A DNA stretch of 56,318 nucleotides from Diphasiastrum complanatum. Taxonomy: Eukaryota > Streptophyta > Lycopodiopsida > Lycopodiales > Lycopodiaceae. The stretch is taken from positions 23,522,801 to 23,579,118 of the forward strand of contig CM055106.1 of the NCBI GenBank assembly GCA_029204225.1, read 5' to 3'. This document shows positions 45,593-55,489 of the stretch, in pieces (the stretch's first letter is position 1; each line of letters starts with the position of its first letter). The notes below the pieces were generated by a model. That model was not told where the DNA came from. It was given only the letters and a program-made list of their open reading frames with translations, and did no database searches. The position numbers and the translations under genes are program-made.

Positions 45593-46100
45593 CTGGTATT
45601 AGGTGACAAGGGTATTGTGTCTACAATGAGCTTATATGTGGGCGATGTTTTAGTTTATATTTACTTATGGCACGAATGCACTCTTTTTGGTGCCTTTACG
45701 GAAGCAGCCGCTTTGTGCGTAGCTTGCATCCTCCAACACTCTCACTCAAGCGAGCACATGGTGAAGGACACCCCCACTTCCTCGTTCAGGACTAGAACTT
45801 TGGCTCTTATACCACCTCAAAGTGCGTCAACAACGGAGAGCAGTCCAGTAGTAGACGATGTGGTGCGTGTCGTGCGCACCTGTGGGCCGCGCGTGGGATT
45901 CCATCCCCACCGCCTAGCCACCCACCATCTTTTCCCTTTGATCCCAAAAGGGCTAGTACCAGGGGACAAAGGGTATTGTGTCTATAATGAGCGTATATGT
46001 GAGTGATGTTTTAGTCTCCATTTACTTATGGGACAAATGCACTCTTTTTAGTGCCTTTACGGAAGTAGCCGCTTTGTGCGTAGCTTGCATCCTCTAACAC
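45593..46100. repeat. Tandem duplication, ~359-bp period
   Basis: 45593-45738 and 45952-46098 are about 90% identical, both with GGGTATTGTGTCTA and GCCGCTTTGTGCGTAGCTTG. Part of the first unit (45860-45951) also matches the minus strand of 180-290. Confidence 0.8.
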
Positions 46101-46210
46101 CCTTTGGATCGAAACCCGATACTACATCGATACTCACTCGGTTGGAGATCCAAGCCCCTTCTCCGCCCTCTTGATCACACCGATTAGGGAGGCACAGAAA
46201 GGATCCAACA
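46101..46210 (+). repeat. Gypsy LTR 3' end fragment
   Basis: About 110 bp from GGATCGAAACC to TCCAACA matches the 3' end of the LTR at 24455-24560 read on minus. The fragment interrupts a copia gag. Confidence 0.82.
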
Positions 46211-46390
46211 ACAATGCAAAGCCATCCTTGATCTCTTCATGAATCTAGTGGTCTCTTGTAGGTTTTTAGGTTCCTCAACCCCACTCACTATGTCAATGAG
46301 AATTTGTAGCACCAAGATGGATTCCATTCTTTCCATGTGGAGTAGTTAGATGGGGTCAATTTTTCAATTGCCCCTATTCCAATAGGTATT
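46211..46390 (-). pseudogene. Copia gag N-terminal fragment
   Basis: On minus: IEKLTPSNYSTWKE, then after a one-base shift ESILVLQILIDIVSG and MKRSRMALHC. This matches the gag of the nested element (NSTNYAIWKVRMES...KKRSRLALQC). It is cut on its 3' side by the gypsy LTR fragment at 46210. Confidence 0.8.
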
Positions 46391-47164
46391 CCCCAGCACG
46401 TAAAGAGCATAAAGCTCACCATGTGAAATGACTCTAGAAATAAATGTGTGACCTCCAAACAACTAGATTTGTACAAAATTAAAAGTGCTTGCAAGATCCA
46501 CGAAGATCTAGATCACAAACTCTAGAATCATACTACACCAAAATCTAGTCAATGTGAAAATGGATCTTTCCAAGATCCAACAAACTTGACATTCAAATTT
46601 TGTTTCAAAGCACACAATCACACCTATTGAACTTACACAAGCTCAAAAATTCTATTCTTGAGAGTTGGATTGAATGTGAAGTGATTTGACAACAACCTAT
46701 GTCCTAGAATTTCACCCTCCTGACTAGCTTTCATAGAAACTTCCAATTTTGGACAAAACTCTTGAAATCAAGGGCATTGAATCATTATGACAGAAAACAC
46801 ACCAGGTGGTCACACTAACTACTCTCAAATATTAGATCCAAACATCAAAAAGATGCATCAACAACCCTTAGTGCCTTAGTCTTCTCCATCTACATTTCAA
46901 GCTCTTTCCATCAAATGTCTATTTGGACTCAATGGATAAGAAATGAGATTGCCAAAAAAATTCCAAAGTGGATGCAACTCAAATGTGTCCTACATTTTAC
47001 ACACACCAAATGGTCACTATTGATCCAAAAAATGAACAAAAAACTCACTATCATTGGGCAATTTGAAGCTAGGAGACAATCGAGATCCAAGAGCACTTTC
47101 AAACCTAGATTTTTCACACAAAATCTTGTTTCATGATCATCTACCTTTAAGCATGCATGGATCG
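46391..47164 (-). other. Copia leader
   Basis: Non-coding sequence between the gag start and the PBS on minus. Small ORFs here (for example 46915-47219, both strands) lack motifs. Confidence 0.55.
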
Positions 47165-47177
47165 AGCTCTTATACCA
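47165..47177 (-). other. Copia primer-binding site
   Basis: On minus TGGTATAAGAGCT, next to an LTR start TGTTAAAAATGAG (plus) at 47178. Confidence 0.82.
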
Positions 47178-47950
47178 TGTTAAAAATGAGCAATTGTGGA
47201 CCTTGCATAGATCTACCATGGTCTACATGCATGAGAGTTTGCACGCTTTCAATTAATTTTCAAAGAGCTATCTACTCTATCACACAAAAAGTTATCATCA
47301 ACCAAAGTCAAGCAAGTTTCATGCACATCCTTGAAAAAACTAAACATTTTTCAGGTGCAGTCATACAAGCGTCTATCTCTCAGGTAGAGAGAGCAAAAGA
47401 TTGAGCTCTCGGGTAGAGAGAGAAAGTACAAAGATATTTCAAGCCAAAATTCATCTCTCTGAAAAAAGTTGTTTGTACAATAAGAGCTCACTTCCCATAT
47501 AGTAGTGCCTCAAGTTCTTGCTTCAAAAAGCATGTGACAACCTCTAACTTTGATTGGACCTGGATTAAAAATTTTCAAATAATACATCTTAATCCACTTC
47601 TCATTGGCTCATTAGGTCCAATCATATTAAGAGGTGTAGATCATGAGGCCAATCATATTAAGAGGTGTAAATCATGTGGCTCAATCATGTTAAGATGTGC
47701 AAATCATGAGGCCCAATCATTTTGAGAGCTGCAAATCATGAGGCCCAATCATCTTCAATCCATGAGGTCCAATCAAAGTTAGAGGTTTTCACAAGCTTTT
47801 TGAAGCAAGATCTCGAGCCACTGGAATATGGAAGTAAGATCTCATTGCAAATGATGAGGCCCAATCATCTTGAGAGCTGCAAATCTTGAGGTGGACATAA
47901 ATCCAAGCTCATGATGACAACTAGCATGCAAAATAGCTAGTCTACTTTTA
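47178..47950 (-). repeat. Copia 5' LTR; right edge approximate
   Basis: Starts at the PBS. Contains a 32-bp tandem array (47595-47770). No partner LTR was found. Confidence 0.5.
47595..47895. repeat. 32-bp tandem repeat, about five units plus an isolated one
   Basis: Units follow 'G(G/C)CCAATCAT(A/C)TT' + AAGAGGTGTAAATCATGAG. Adjacent copies lie from about 47608 to 47770; one more is at 47855-47892. Confidence 0.85.
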
Positions 47951-48937
47951 TCTATTTTCACAACTTTGAATAGACATTTAAAAGTTCAACAAACTGATGA
48001 CTTGTTGATGATTGTAATGTTGTTATATTAGACAACATAATCCATGATTAATTATAGATGTGATTGTCTATTTTTTCTTCAACATGGTTGTAGTTGATTT
48101 TGTCTGAAAAGATGTAAGAGATTGGAAAAGTACATCATGATTTTGTTGATTAGAATTAGTCACTTCCACCCTCAGGCGATGCCCTTCTTGGGCGGAATGC
48201 CCTCGGAGGGAGAACCTCCCCCTCCCCCCCGAATACATGTGGAAATGAAGTTGTGAAAAGATGAAGGGAGCCATAAATACGTAAGAAATAAATCAAGCAA
48301 GAAAAATAGAGCCTGTGATGATAAGAGAGCTCCACATAGATTACTAAGGGATTTGCAACATCTATGATTTAGGATGTAACTTTGCGATAAATCCCAATGA
48401 TTTCAAAAAACACTCCTTCAATACTATAGGCACCAAGAGATTCTAATGTGGAGCTACGAGTTTCTCGTACCATAGCTAACTCACATCCAACGTCCCCTTG
48501 GAAACCAAAAAGCATAGCTAATTCACAAGAAACGTTTGACGTCAAAGCTACTTTTCATAACCATGTTTCCAACAATGATAGAGGGCAAAGTAAGCTACCA
48601 TTGCTTGATTCCCTTGTTGAAGTGGCCACAAAATGCTCCAATGTCATCCCTTTCTCGCAATGATGAAGGGTAGAGTTTGGTTGTGAAGGAGATCTTCAAT
48701 GACCAGATCCTCTTGTTCAATGCCAAAGGTTACGTTGTCAAGGGGATGTTGACTTTGAGTTCATATCACCTGAATAGTTTCTTTGACATCTTTTGAATCT
48801 TGTGGACAAAGTAAACATTTGTGCATCATCCCTTCTATGTACACTTTCCAACCTTCCTAACCTCAGTTTTTCCTTTTTTACAAAGGAAAGGAAGGCGCCT
48901 CCCAAAGCGTAAACTATACACCTCCCTTGTTTTTTTT
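47951..48937. other. Spacer, no supported gene
   Basis: A 71-codon ORF at 48448-48663 has no recognisable motif. A GC-rich string with CCCTTCTTGGGCGG near 48181 resembles the GGAAGG-type hairpin blocks elsewhere. Confidence 0.4.
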
Positions 48938-49025
48938 CAAAAAATTTTACATGCACCGGAAGGTGCATGTAGAAATTTTTTTTGCACGCACCTTCCCCAC
49001 AGAAGGTGCATGTAAAAAGAATTAC
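48938..49025. repeat. Nested hairpins built on GAAGGTGCATGTAAA
   Basis: ACATGCACC-GGAA-GGTGCATGT is a perfect 9-bp hairpin (about 48949-48970). GCACCTTC-CCCACA-GAAGGTGC is a perfect 8-bp hairpin (about 48988-49010). The outermost TTTTACATGCACC also pairs with GGTGCATGTAAAA. Confidence 0.85.
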
Positions 49026-50044
49026 AGCTAAAAAAAATACAAAAAAAGTAAAAACAAAAATCACAGCAGGGAAGGACACCTCGGGCGAAGGTGCCCATAG
49101 AAAAGTTTCCGCCCTTTGATTGTTAAAGGTCTAAGGTGATAATCCGGTTAGCTTGCTTTTAAAATTTATATTGAACAGTATTGAATATAACTATAACCGA
49201 TAGCATGATCATTCTTGAAAATGTTTAACAAATGTATTTTGCTGGAGGTACTGTCACTACTAAACTGTCCTGCATTTGAGAGACAAGGTAGCACATTATC
49301 AATAGTATGATATGCCTAAAAGTGTGTACGAGGCTCAATCTAATCACGTATACAAAAAGTTAAGAGTAGAACGTCATTGACCGTCCTCACAAACTTTCAT
49401 TGACAGCCTAAATATCTTACATTATCAGGATAGCAAAAGAGTCAAAGACCTCAAACGTGCAATCGGTACAAACTTACAAACTGCATACCCAACCGCATTT
49501 GAAATGGCGATGCAGAACCAATCACAATGCAAATAGATTAACAAAGGAATCACATGCGAGTCACAAAACGTGATGGCATCTGGATGGTCTATGTAAAACT
49601 CTAGAGCTCTAGTCTAATGGCACCACAAAGTCCTCTAGTTTGGTATTGGAAACATTAGCTCCAAATTCCAATCTACCTGAAAAGCCTTAGTGGAAAGATT
49701 TACAGCAGTCACCAGGGAAACACAAACACGCAGTGTAAATTTGAAATTTACCCCGTGCACCGATAAGCTTTACATCTGACCCACCAAAACTTCTGAAGTC
49801 AACTTCAACTCACTGGATTTTTCTTGATCATATTACGTAGACTTCTGCCTTGCCCCTTCAACTACATAAAATATGAAAATGATTTTGACCTACATGTGCA
49901 ACACTGCAACTACCATAAAAAAGCCAAGTTCACCAACAGATTGTGGATTCAGAACCTTCTGCCTGTTGGGTAAACTAGCCAAGATGCATCCATGAACATA
50001 GATAGCATCAAGTTCTTCTTTGGCTAGAATGATCCGAACCCATG
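49026..50044. other. Region downstream of the SPX gene
   Basis: No gene seen. The part next to 50044 should contain the 3' untranslated region of the SPX gene on minus. A clear polyadenylation signal could not be assigned. Confidence 0.5.
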
Positions 50045-50848
50045 CTAGCCCTTTTGAAGTCCGGGAGGTGCAGCAGCAATTTCATTCACAATGACACCAG
50101 ATTCATCTCTGTCATCTCTGCTCAAAGATGATAATGACAATGCACTGCGAGTTGAACTGCCCTTGCGCAAGTCTTGAATAGTCCGAAGGGCAGCCATTGT
50201 GCTTCTGTAAATGCTATCTACATCCTCTCCTCGTAGCACAGAAATATTTTGACCCCGTGCTACATCTCTAGATTCATCTTCTTCATTCACATGATTGACA
50301 ACAACCTCACCATTGGGAAATGTTGGAAAGATACCATGCAGGTCACTTTCACATTCATGAACAAGCTTTGACAGAAGCTCTGTGGTGAAAAACGGCTGGT
50401 GCAGTACACTCTGAATAAATGGCATGCGCAACAATGCTCCAGTTCTTTTATCATGCTTCTTCAATATCTTTACCAAACCTGTTAACATATTAGACAAGAA
50501 TCACAAAGTATGCCATATATTGACCAATAAATGCAGTAACAATTGTGCACGAAAATAATATATCCTTGCTAAAATATGAAAGAGTGAATTTAGCCAGCAT
50601 GAGACAAAGTACATATGCAAGAAGTTCCAACATGAAACTGAAGCCTGTTTGCTGGTCTGACAAAAAGTCAACCATACTTTACCTGTGTAATTCAATGAGC
50701 TATAATTCAACAGAAGCACCATCTCCCCATGAAAAGTCACAATATCTTTTCGAATCTGAATCAGTTTTTCGTTGAAATCGACCCTGGAAGGATATCTTCC
50801 ACTTGGTCCGCTCTTCTCTTGCAGCTCTTCAATCCTTTCCTTCAACTC
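50045..50848 (-). CDS. SPX-domain protein, last two exons
   Basis: Penultimate exon 50848-50683 (166 bp) starts after a CTGCAG acceptor and encodes ELKERIEELQEK...LIQIRKDIVTFHGEMVLLLNYSSLNYT. A 204-bp intron (50682-50479, GTAAAG...AACAG) splits a Gly codon. The last exon (50478-50045) encodes GLVKILKKHDKRTGALLR, LHQPFFTTELLSKLVHECE, then DVDSIYRSTMAALRTIQDLRKGSST and a polar tail. These are the SPX domain's second half and the C-terminal segment of plant single-SPX proteins. The Lys-rich KILKKHDK helix is part of the family's inositol-polyphosphate site. Such proteins bind PHR factors under sufficient phosphate, in nucleus or cytosol. No stop or shift is present. The first exon (MKFGK-type start) was not found; it may lie beyond the window. 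Confidence 0.93.
50479..50682 (-). other. SPX gene intron, 204 bp
   Basis: Donor ACAG|GTAAAG and acceptor GTTAACAG|GTTTGG. The join restores the Gly-Leu-Val-Lys string conserved in SPX domains. Phase 1. Confidence 0.93.
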
Positions 50849-51170
50849 CTGCAGTTTTGATTACAAGTTAGAACTTTTACAAAAAAACTCAAATATTTTG
50901 TCAAACTAAGAGAAAAATTTTGTCAAGCTAAATTTGGATCTTTAAAAAAAAAATCAAAGAAATTTAAATAATGCAGTTTAAAGATTCACAATAAACCAAA
51001 AAATATCTTTGGATTGTATCCACTGAATATGATCTAAGGAACATTTCCTCAAGGACACTTGTGATTCAAACATTTTGCGACTTGAAAAAAAAAATTCAAC
51101 AAATGGAAAGAGCTGAAGGAGCACAATTTTTCCCAGCTAACCTTTTGACAACATGCACAATTCCCATCAC
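50849..51170 (-). other. Start of the long upstream SPX intron
   Basis: Ends with a CTGCAG acceptor at 50849 on minus. AT-rich and without coding motifs. The copia cluster from 51171 would lie inside this intron if exon 1 is further right. Confidence 0.6.
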
Positions 51171-51830
51171 AGTCTATGTGCAGAATTTCAGTAAAACTAT
51201 TTAAGCAGAATAAACTACGTACAATCAGGATGGACTCCAGTGATTCTATTGCTGATCACATTACGAAGATCAACGATCTTCAGGATCAACTGGCTGCATT
51301 TGGTGAGTGCATTGGTGATAGAGACGTAGTTTCTATAGCTTTGAACAGCTTGTCAAATGCTTTTCAGGGCTATGTCATGAGTCTCTTAGTAAGGGAGAGA
51401 CTTTCCTCATTTCATGAGTTGTGGCTTACTCATGCATGAAGAAGTGAGGAGGAAGAACCTTTCTGAAAGGAAAGGTAATGATGAGCAGGCATTTGCTTCA
51501 AAGAAGCAGTCCAAAGGCAAGAAAAAGGGCAAATACGATGCTAGTGATTCATCTCTTGAGCAACCAATGGGTCAAATGCAAGTTGCTGATTCTCAAAGTT
51601 CAGGTTCTTCATCTACACGTAAAAGAAAGGAAAGGATAATTGCAACTATTGCGGTAAATATGGGCATTTTGCTTTTGAATGCCGTAAAAAGCAGAGTGAG
51701 CACAAGAAAGGCAAGAAGCAAACTCGTCACTTTGTTGAGAAGGTTGCGAACAACAATAAGGAAGACAATGAACAGTTTGAACTCTTTGATGTTTGTCATT
51801 TTATTTGCTGAGTGATTAACTGTTCTTTTT
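51171..51830 (+). pseudogene. Copia gag and zinc knuckle
   Basis: Starts inside gag (LFKQNKLRTIRM, DHITKINDLQDQLAAFGE, DRDVVSIALNSLSNAF). A Lys-rich segment leads, in a shifted frame, to a CCHC knuckle (CNYCGKYGHFAFEC, about 51643-51687). Upstream gag, leader and LTR are missing. Confidence 0.88.
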
Positions 51831-51924
51831 TCCTTTGAGCTTAGATGCTCCTCAAGCTTCCTTAGATATTATGGTTTCTTTTTTTCCTTTGTAAATTTTT
51901 CTTTTTTTTTGATGGTCTCATTCT

Positions 51925-51946
51925 GGAACGGAACGCGTTCCGTTCC
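51925..51946. repeat. 22-bp perfect palindrome
   Basis: GGAACGGAACG followed by its exact reverse complement CGTTCCGTTCC, centred on GAACGCGTTC. A further GGAACGGG follows directly. It lies where the copia protease should be. Confidence 0.95.
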
Positions 51947-52169
51947 GGAACGGGCAACTAAGATCTATGCGTACTAATCAGTCCACTTGTGTGGACAACT
52001 CAACTTTCCGAAATTTTCGAAATCAACAAACTGCTGTTATTTGCAAAGCACTGTTGTTCACATATTGTTGATTTTCCCGAAAAACCCCAAGTCTACAAAG
52101 AGCTTTTCAACTTATGATCTTGCTCATTTTCCAGTTTGTTTCAAATTTTTCAATTGGATAAGTTATGAC

Positions 52170-52865
52170 ATGAGAGATATGGCCACTTGAGTTATCAAAG
52201 CCTACAGGTCCTGAAGAAACATACTATCAAGTTATGTAATAGCATTTGTGAAGCATGTGCACTTGGGAAACAACAAAGAAAGAAGTTTCCTGAAAATGAA
52301 GCAGCCAGGGCACAGCAGGTGCTTGAGATTGTACACTCAAATTGTGTGGATCTATGCAAACAAGATCTGCAGGGGGGCTTTCTACTTCATGACCTTCATC
52401 GATGACTTTTCATAGAAGGTATGGGTTTATTTTTTGAAGCAAAAATCTGAGGCAATCAAGTACCTCAAAATCTTTAAGGCTTTGGTTGAAACTCAAAGAG
52501 GCAAGAAGATAAAGGTACTCAGATCTTACAAAGGTGGTGAGCACATATCAAATGAGTTCATTGATTTATGTAACTCAAGTGGAATCAAGCGTCATTTTGC
52601 TACTCCAGATACTCCTCAGCAAAATGGTGTTGTTGAAAGGAAGAACAGGTCCATAGTTGAGTGTGCATGCAACAAGCTCAAGGCTAAGGCATTGCTAAAC
52701 TCTTTTTGGGCTGAAGTTTTATATACTGTTGTTTTCTTGTTAAACAGGAGCCCTATGAAAGCAATGGAGGGACTTACACCTGAAGAGGCATATAGTGGCA
52801 ATAAGCCAAAGGTGGGACTACTTCGGGTATTTGGATGTACCGTCATTTTTGTGATTCTTGTCCAC
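52170..52865 (+). pseudogene. Copia pre-integrase and integrase core, catalytically altered
   Basis: GHLSYQSLQVL and CEACALGKQQRKKF form the pre-integrase zinc motif. VLEIVHSNCVD carries Asn where the first catalytic Asp is expected, and KVLRSYKGGEHIS carries Tyr at the second. TPQQNGVVERKNRS keeps the Glu. The core end LNRSPMKAMEGLTPEEAYSG and LRVFGC is intact. 52434-52949 is open for 171 codons. A stop lies near 52410. The two substitutions alone would abolish integration. Confidence 0.9.
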
Positions 52866-53012
52866 CTTGAGGCGGCTCCTTCTCACCAAGGACAAGATCA
52901 AATAGGTAATGGAGTGCTACTAAAGACTCTATCCGAATCTTCCAAATAGAATAATTTGTAGAATTTAGCCTCTCACTAAATTCCAAAAGGTATGCACCAA
53001 GTGATCGCATCT
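52866..53012 (-). pseudogene. Copia gag N-terminus of the tandem element
   Basis: On minus: MRSLGAYLLEFSERLNSTNY, SIWKIRIESLVAL, and a VLGEKEPPQGG end. Close to the gag at 8308. It is cut at about 52866, where the plus-strand integrase fragment ends. Confidence 0.85.
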
Positions 53013-53751
53013 TGACTCTAGTTTTTTATACACAAAGTACTTATAGGCCTCTAAGCTTCGGTTCTTCTCTAGACTTGCCCTCCTTTGCAACTTAATTTGT
53101 ATCCTTTTTCAGATTGAAAGATCTTCAATGATCTTTGTCCACTTAGAACAAGCTTTACAAATCCACACACTCTATTTCACACAAAATTGAGAGAAACTGA
53201 CGCCTGCAGATCTCAAAGATCTCACTCAAGTTTGCTTGCTCAAATTTGGACGACTCCTTGTTCTACACACCTTAGAAGGATCTAGGCTTGACTCTCACAC
53301 ACTCACAAATAAGATTGAATAGAAACAAAATGAGCTTTTATGAAACTATTGGTCAAATGTACTCAAAAATTGAGAATTTGGACATCTACAAGCTCTTGAT
53401 GAATGATTAGGACCCGTAAAATCACTTTTTGGCACCTAAAAACAAATCAAAACAATAGATTTGATGATCCACAATCAAATCTCACAATTCATTTGTGATA
53501 CCTATAACTTTGTCTACCATAAGCACAAAATTTTCATCAAGACGAGGTAGCTTGCTAGTTTGGGACTTCCACCAAAAACATTACTTGAATTCTGGTCCAG
53601 CACACTTCCACATGAGGACACCTACAAGCACTATTCAATGATGAAGCCCAAAAAAACTCATGCTATTATGCTTGCTACACTTGCCACTACAAGACCTAGC
53701 AAATCTAGCATTCAAAACTTGCCACTTTGAGACTTGTCCTTGGATCAAACA
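53013..53751 (-). other. Copia leader
   Basis: Non-coding sequence between gag and PBS on minus. Confidence 0.6.
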
Positions 53752-53763
53752 CCCCTGACACCA
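53752..53763 (-). other. Copia primer-binding site
   Basis: On minus TGGTGTCAGGGG, a variant of TGGTATCAGAGC, two bases from the LTR end. Confidence 0.8.
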
Positions 53764-53765
53764 TA

Positions 53766-54789
53766 TGAATAAAGTGACTTCTAGGATCTTGAGTGGATCT
53801 AATCAATCCACAAGAGTGATTGTTTGCATTGCTAGATACATCTACATCATTAGTCCTTGAGGACATGCCAAAAAGTATTGATCTAACAAGAGCAATCTGA
53901 AACGAGATGTAAATGATCCAAAGGGCCTTCACAGTGTGAAGTACAACCTCTAGCATGAAAATAAATTACATAAGAAAATGATAGCATTATTACACAAATA
54001 TTTGCAAGCTACAAGAGAGAATACACAAGCTTGATAGAAAACACTCCAAAGTTACTTGATGAATATTAGCGTTGGCTGAGCAAGTTTGGAAGGGATTATA
54101 ATTATTTGCATTTTCAGAGAAGTATCATGCAAAAAATAGCGTGCATATAAACGATGACTCCCCCTATTTGATAGAACCAATCTACTGTCAAAAATAGACT
54201 CTAATCATTGAGAAATTTGCATGTTGCATATAAGCTACTATTTTTTATCACAATAACTCCAATTGTCGACGACAAGCAATCGTGAAATTTGGTTGACTGA
54301 CACTACAGGAACCATAGGCGAACTATTTCAAAGTAGATATAACTATCCGCACTTCTGACTTTTAGAGAGAACTGCTTGCAATCAGATTGAGTATACTGTT
54401 GTCAGAATTTGTCATACAAATTCTAGATAGAGGTTACTAGTCCTACTAGCACTCACACAAACCAAGCATAGAGATTAAAGAGAATTCAGATTATAGGAGA
54501 ATTGAGCAAGCTCTAACACTCTAAAATTATCTTGTGGTGGGGCGCCAGCCTACATATATACTTTCTCTAATCTATGTGAAAAGCTAAAAGAAAAAATATT
54601 GGATTGGGTAAGACCCAAGGTGAACTTCTAAGCAGTAAAATAGATCCTACTCTAGTAGTAGTGCGCCCACCTACATGCATAAGCGATAAAAAAATAAATT
54701 TACTATAAACAGTAATGGCCCATATGATAGCACGCAGGCATGGCCAAACTATCATTAAGGGGGTATCAAATAAACATTAATTCCTAACA
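53766..54789 (-). repeat. Copia LTR shared between an upstream 3' end and a downstream 5' end
   Basis: 1024 bp on minus, TGTTAGGAATTAATG at 54789 to TTTATTCA at 53766. It is preceded by a purine tract (AAGGGGGTG) and RNase H end, and followed by a PBS and gag, all on minus. Confidence 0.8.
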
Positions 54790-54935
54790 CACCCCCTTAA
54801 TGTTTACTTTGTTATCTATTACTCCTAGAAGTTCTCTAAGCTTCTGAAATTTTTCTTTGCCAAGTCCTTTGGTAAAGATATATGCAACTTCCTTGTAGGA
54901 AAGCAAGCGTCAAGTCACCAAGATCTAGTTATCAA
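54790..54935 (-). pseudogene. Copia RNase H C-terminal end
   Basis: On minus: AYIFTKGLGKEKFQKLRELL (with one altered join near 54895), then LGVIDNKVNIKGVC and the stop at the LTR edge. This is the last motif of copia polyproteins. It begins next to another LTR at about 54936. Confidence 0.82.
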
Positions 54936-55314
54936 TCAATCTCCACAGAAAACAAGAGAGAAGAGGCTGGGTGCCCAACTCTAAGAGAGAGAGAGAGAGA
55001 GAAAACAACAACAGGAGCAATGGAGAGCAATGCGTAGCCAGACTGTGAAAATGGAATACACAATGAGCATGTAAGTACTCTACTTGGATGTGGCCAAATG
55101 CCACCAAACCCTAAGGTTAACCACGTACTAAATGTAGGACACCCCCAAAAGTCAAGATAGGGCCCCTAAACAAAATTAGACCCCTAAGGACCCACGAGTC
55201 AGTACATGACCAAAATTGGGTCCAACTGAACCTTAAGACAAGCCTAAATAACTAAATACCATGGTTACACAATCTCGACCTTTTGGGCCAAAGAACCTAT
55301 GGATTAACTTAACA
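54936..55314 (-). repeat. Second copia LTR, truncated
   Basis: On minus it begins TGTTAAGTTAATCC after a purine tract AAGGAGGG (55315-55322) and carries an (AG/CT) tract at 54983-55002. Its 3' end meets the RNase H fragment, so it is incomplete. Confidence 0.65.
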
Positions 55315-55489
55315 CCCTCCTTAAATGACAATGCAAAAACTGAAATCGAGGGGCATGCATGAATTGACTCATGAGTGAGACACTATAAGAAAATGTCCGG
55401 TCTTGAATTACATAGGTAAATGAGACAACCATAGCTTGACAATATAAAGTAGTGTCAAATAATTCACCATCACCTTGACTACTTAATTT

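Noticed and set aside
48448-48663. 71-codon plus-strand ORF
   Set aside because: No motif, no promoter and no neighbour relation; consistent with chance.
48738-49079. 113-codon minus-strand ORF with a hydrophobic N-terminus
   Set aside because: The hydrophobic part is the translation of A/T runs and the hairpin region. No homology is apparent.
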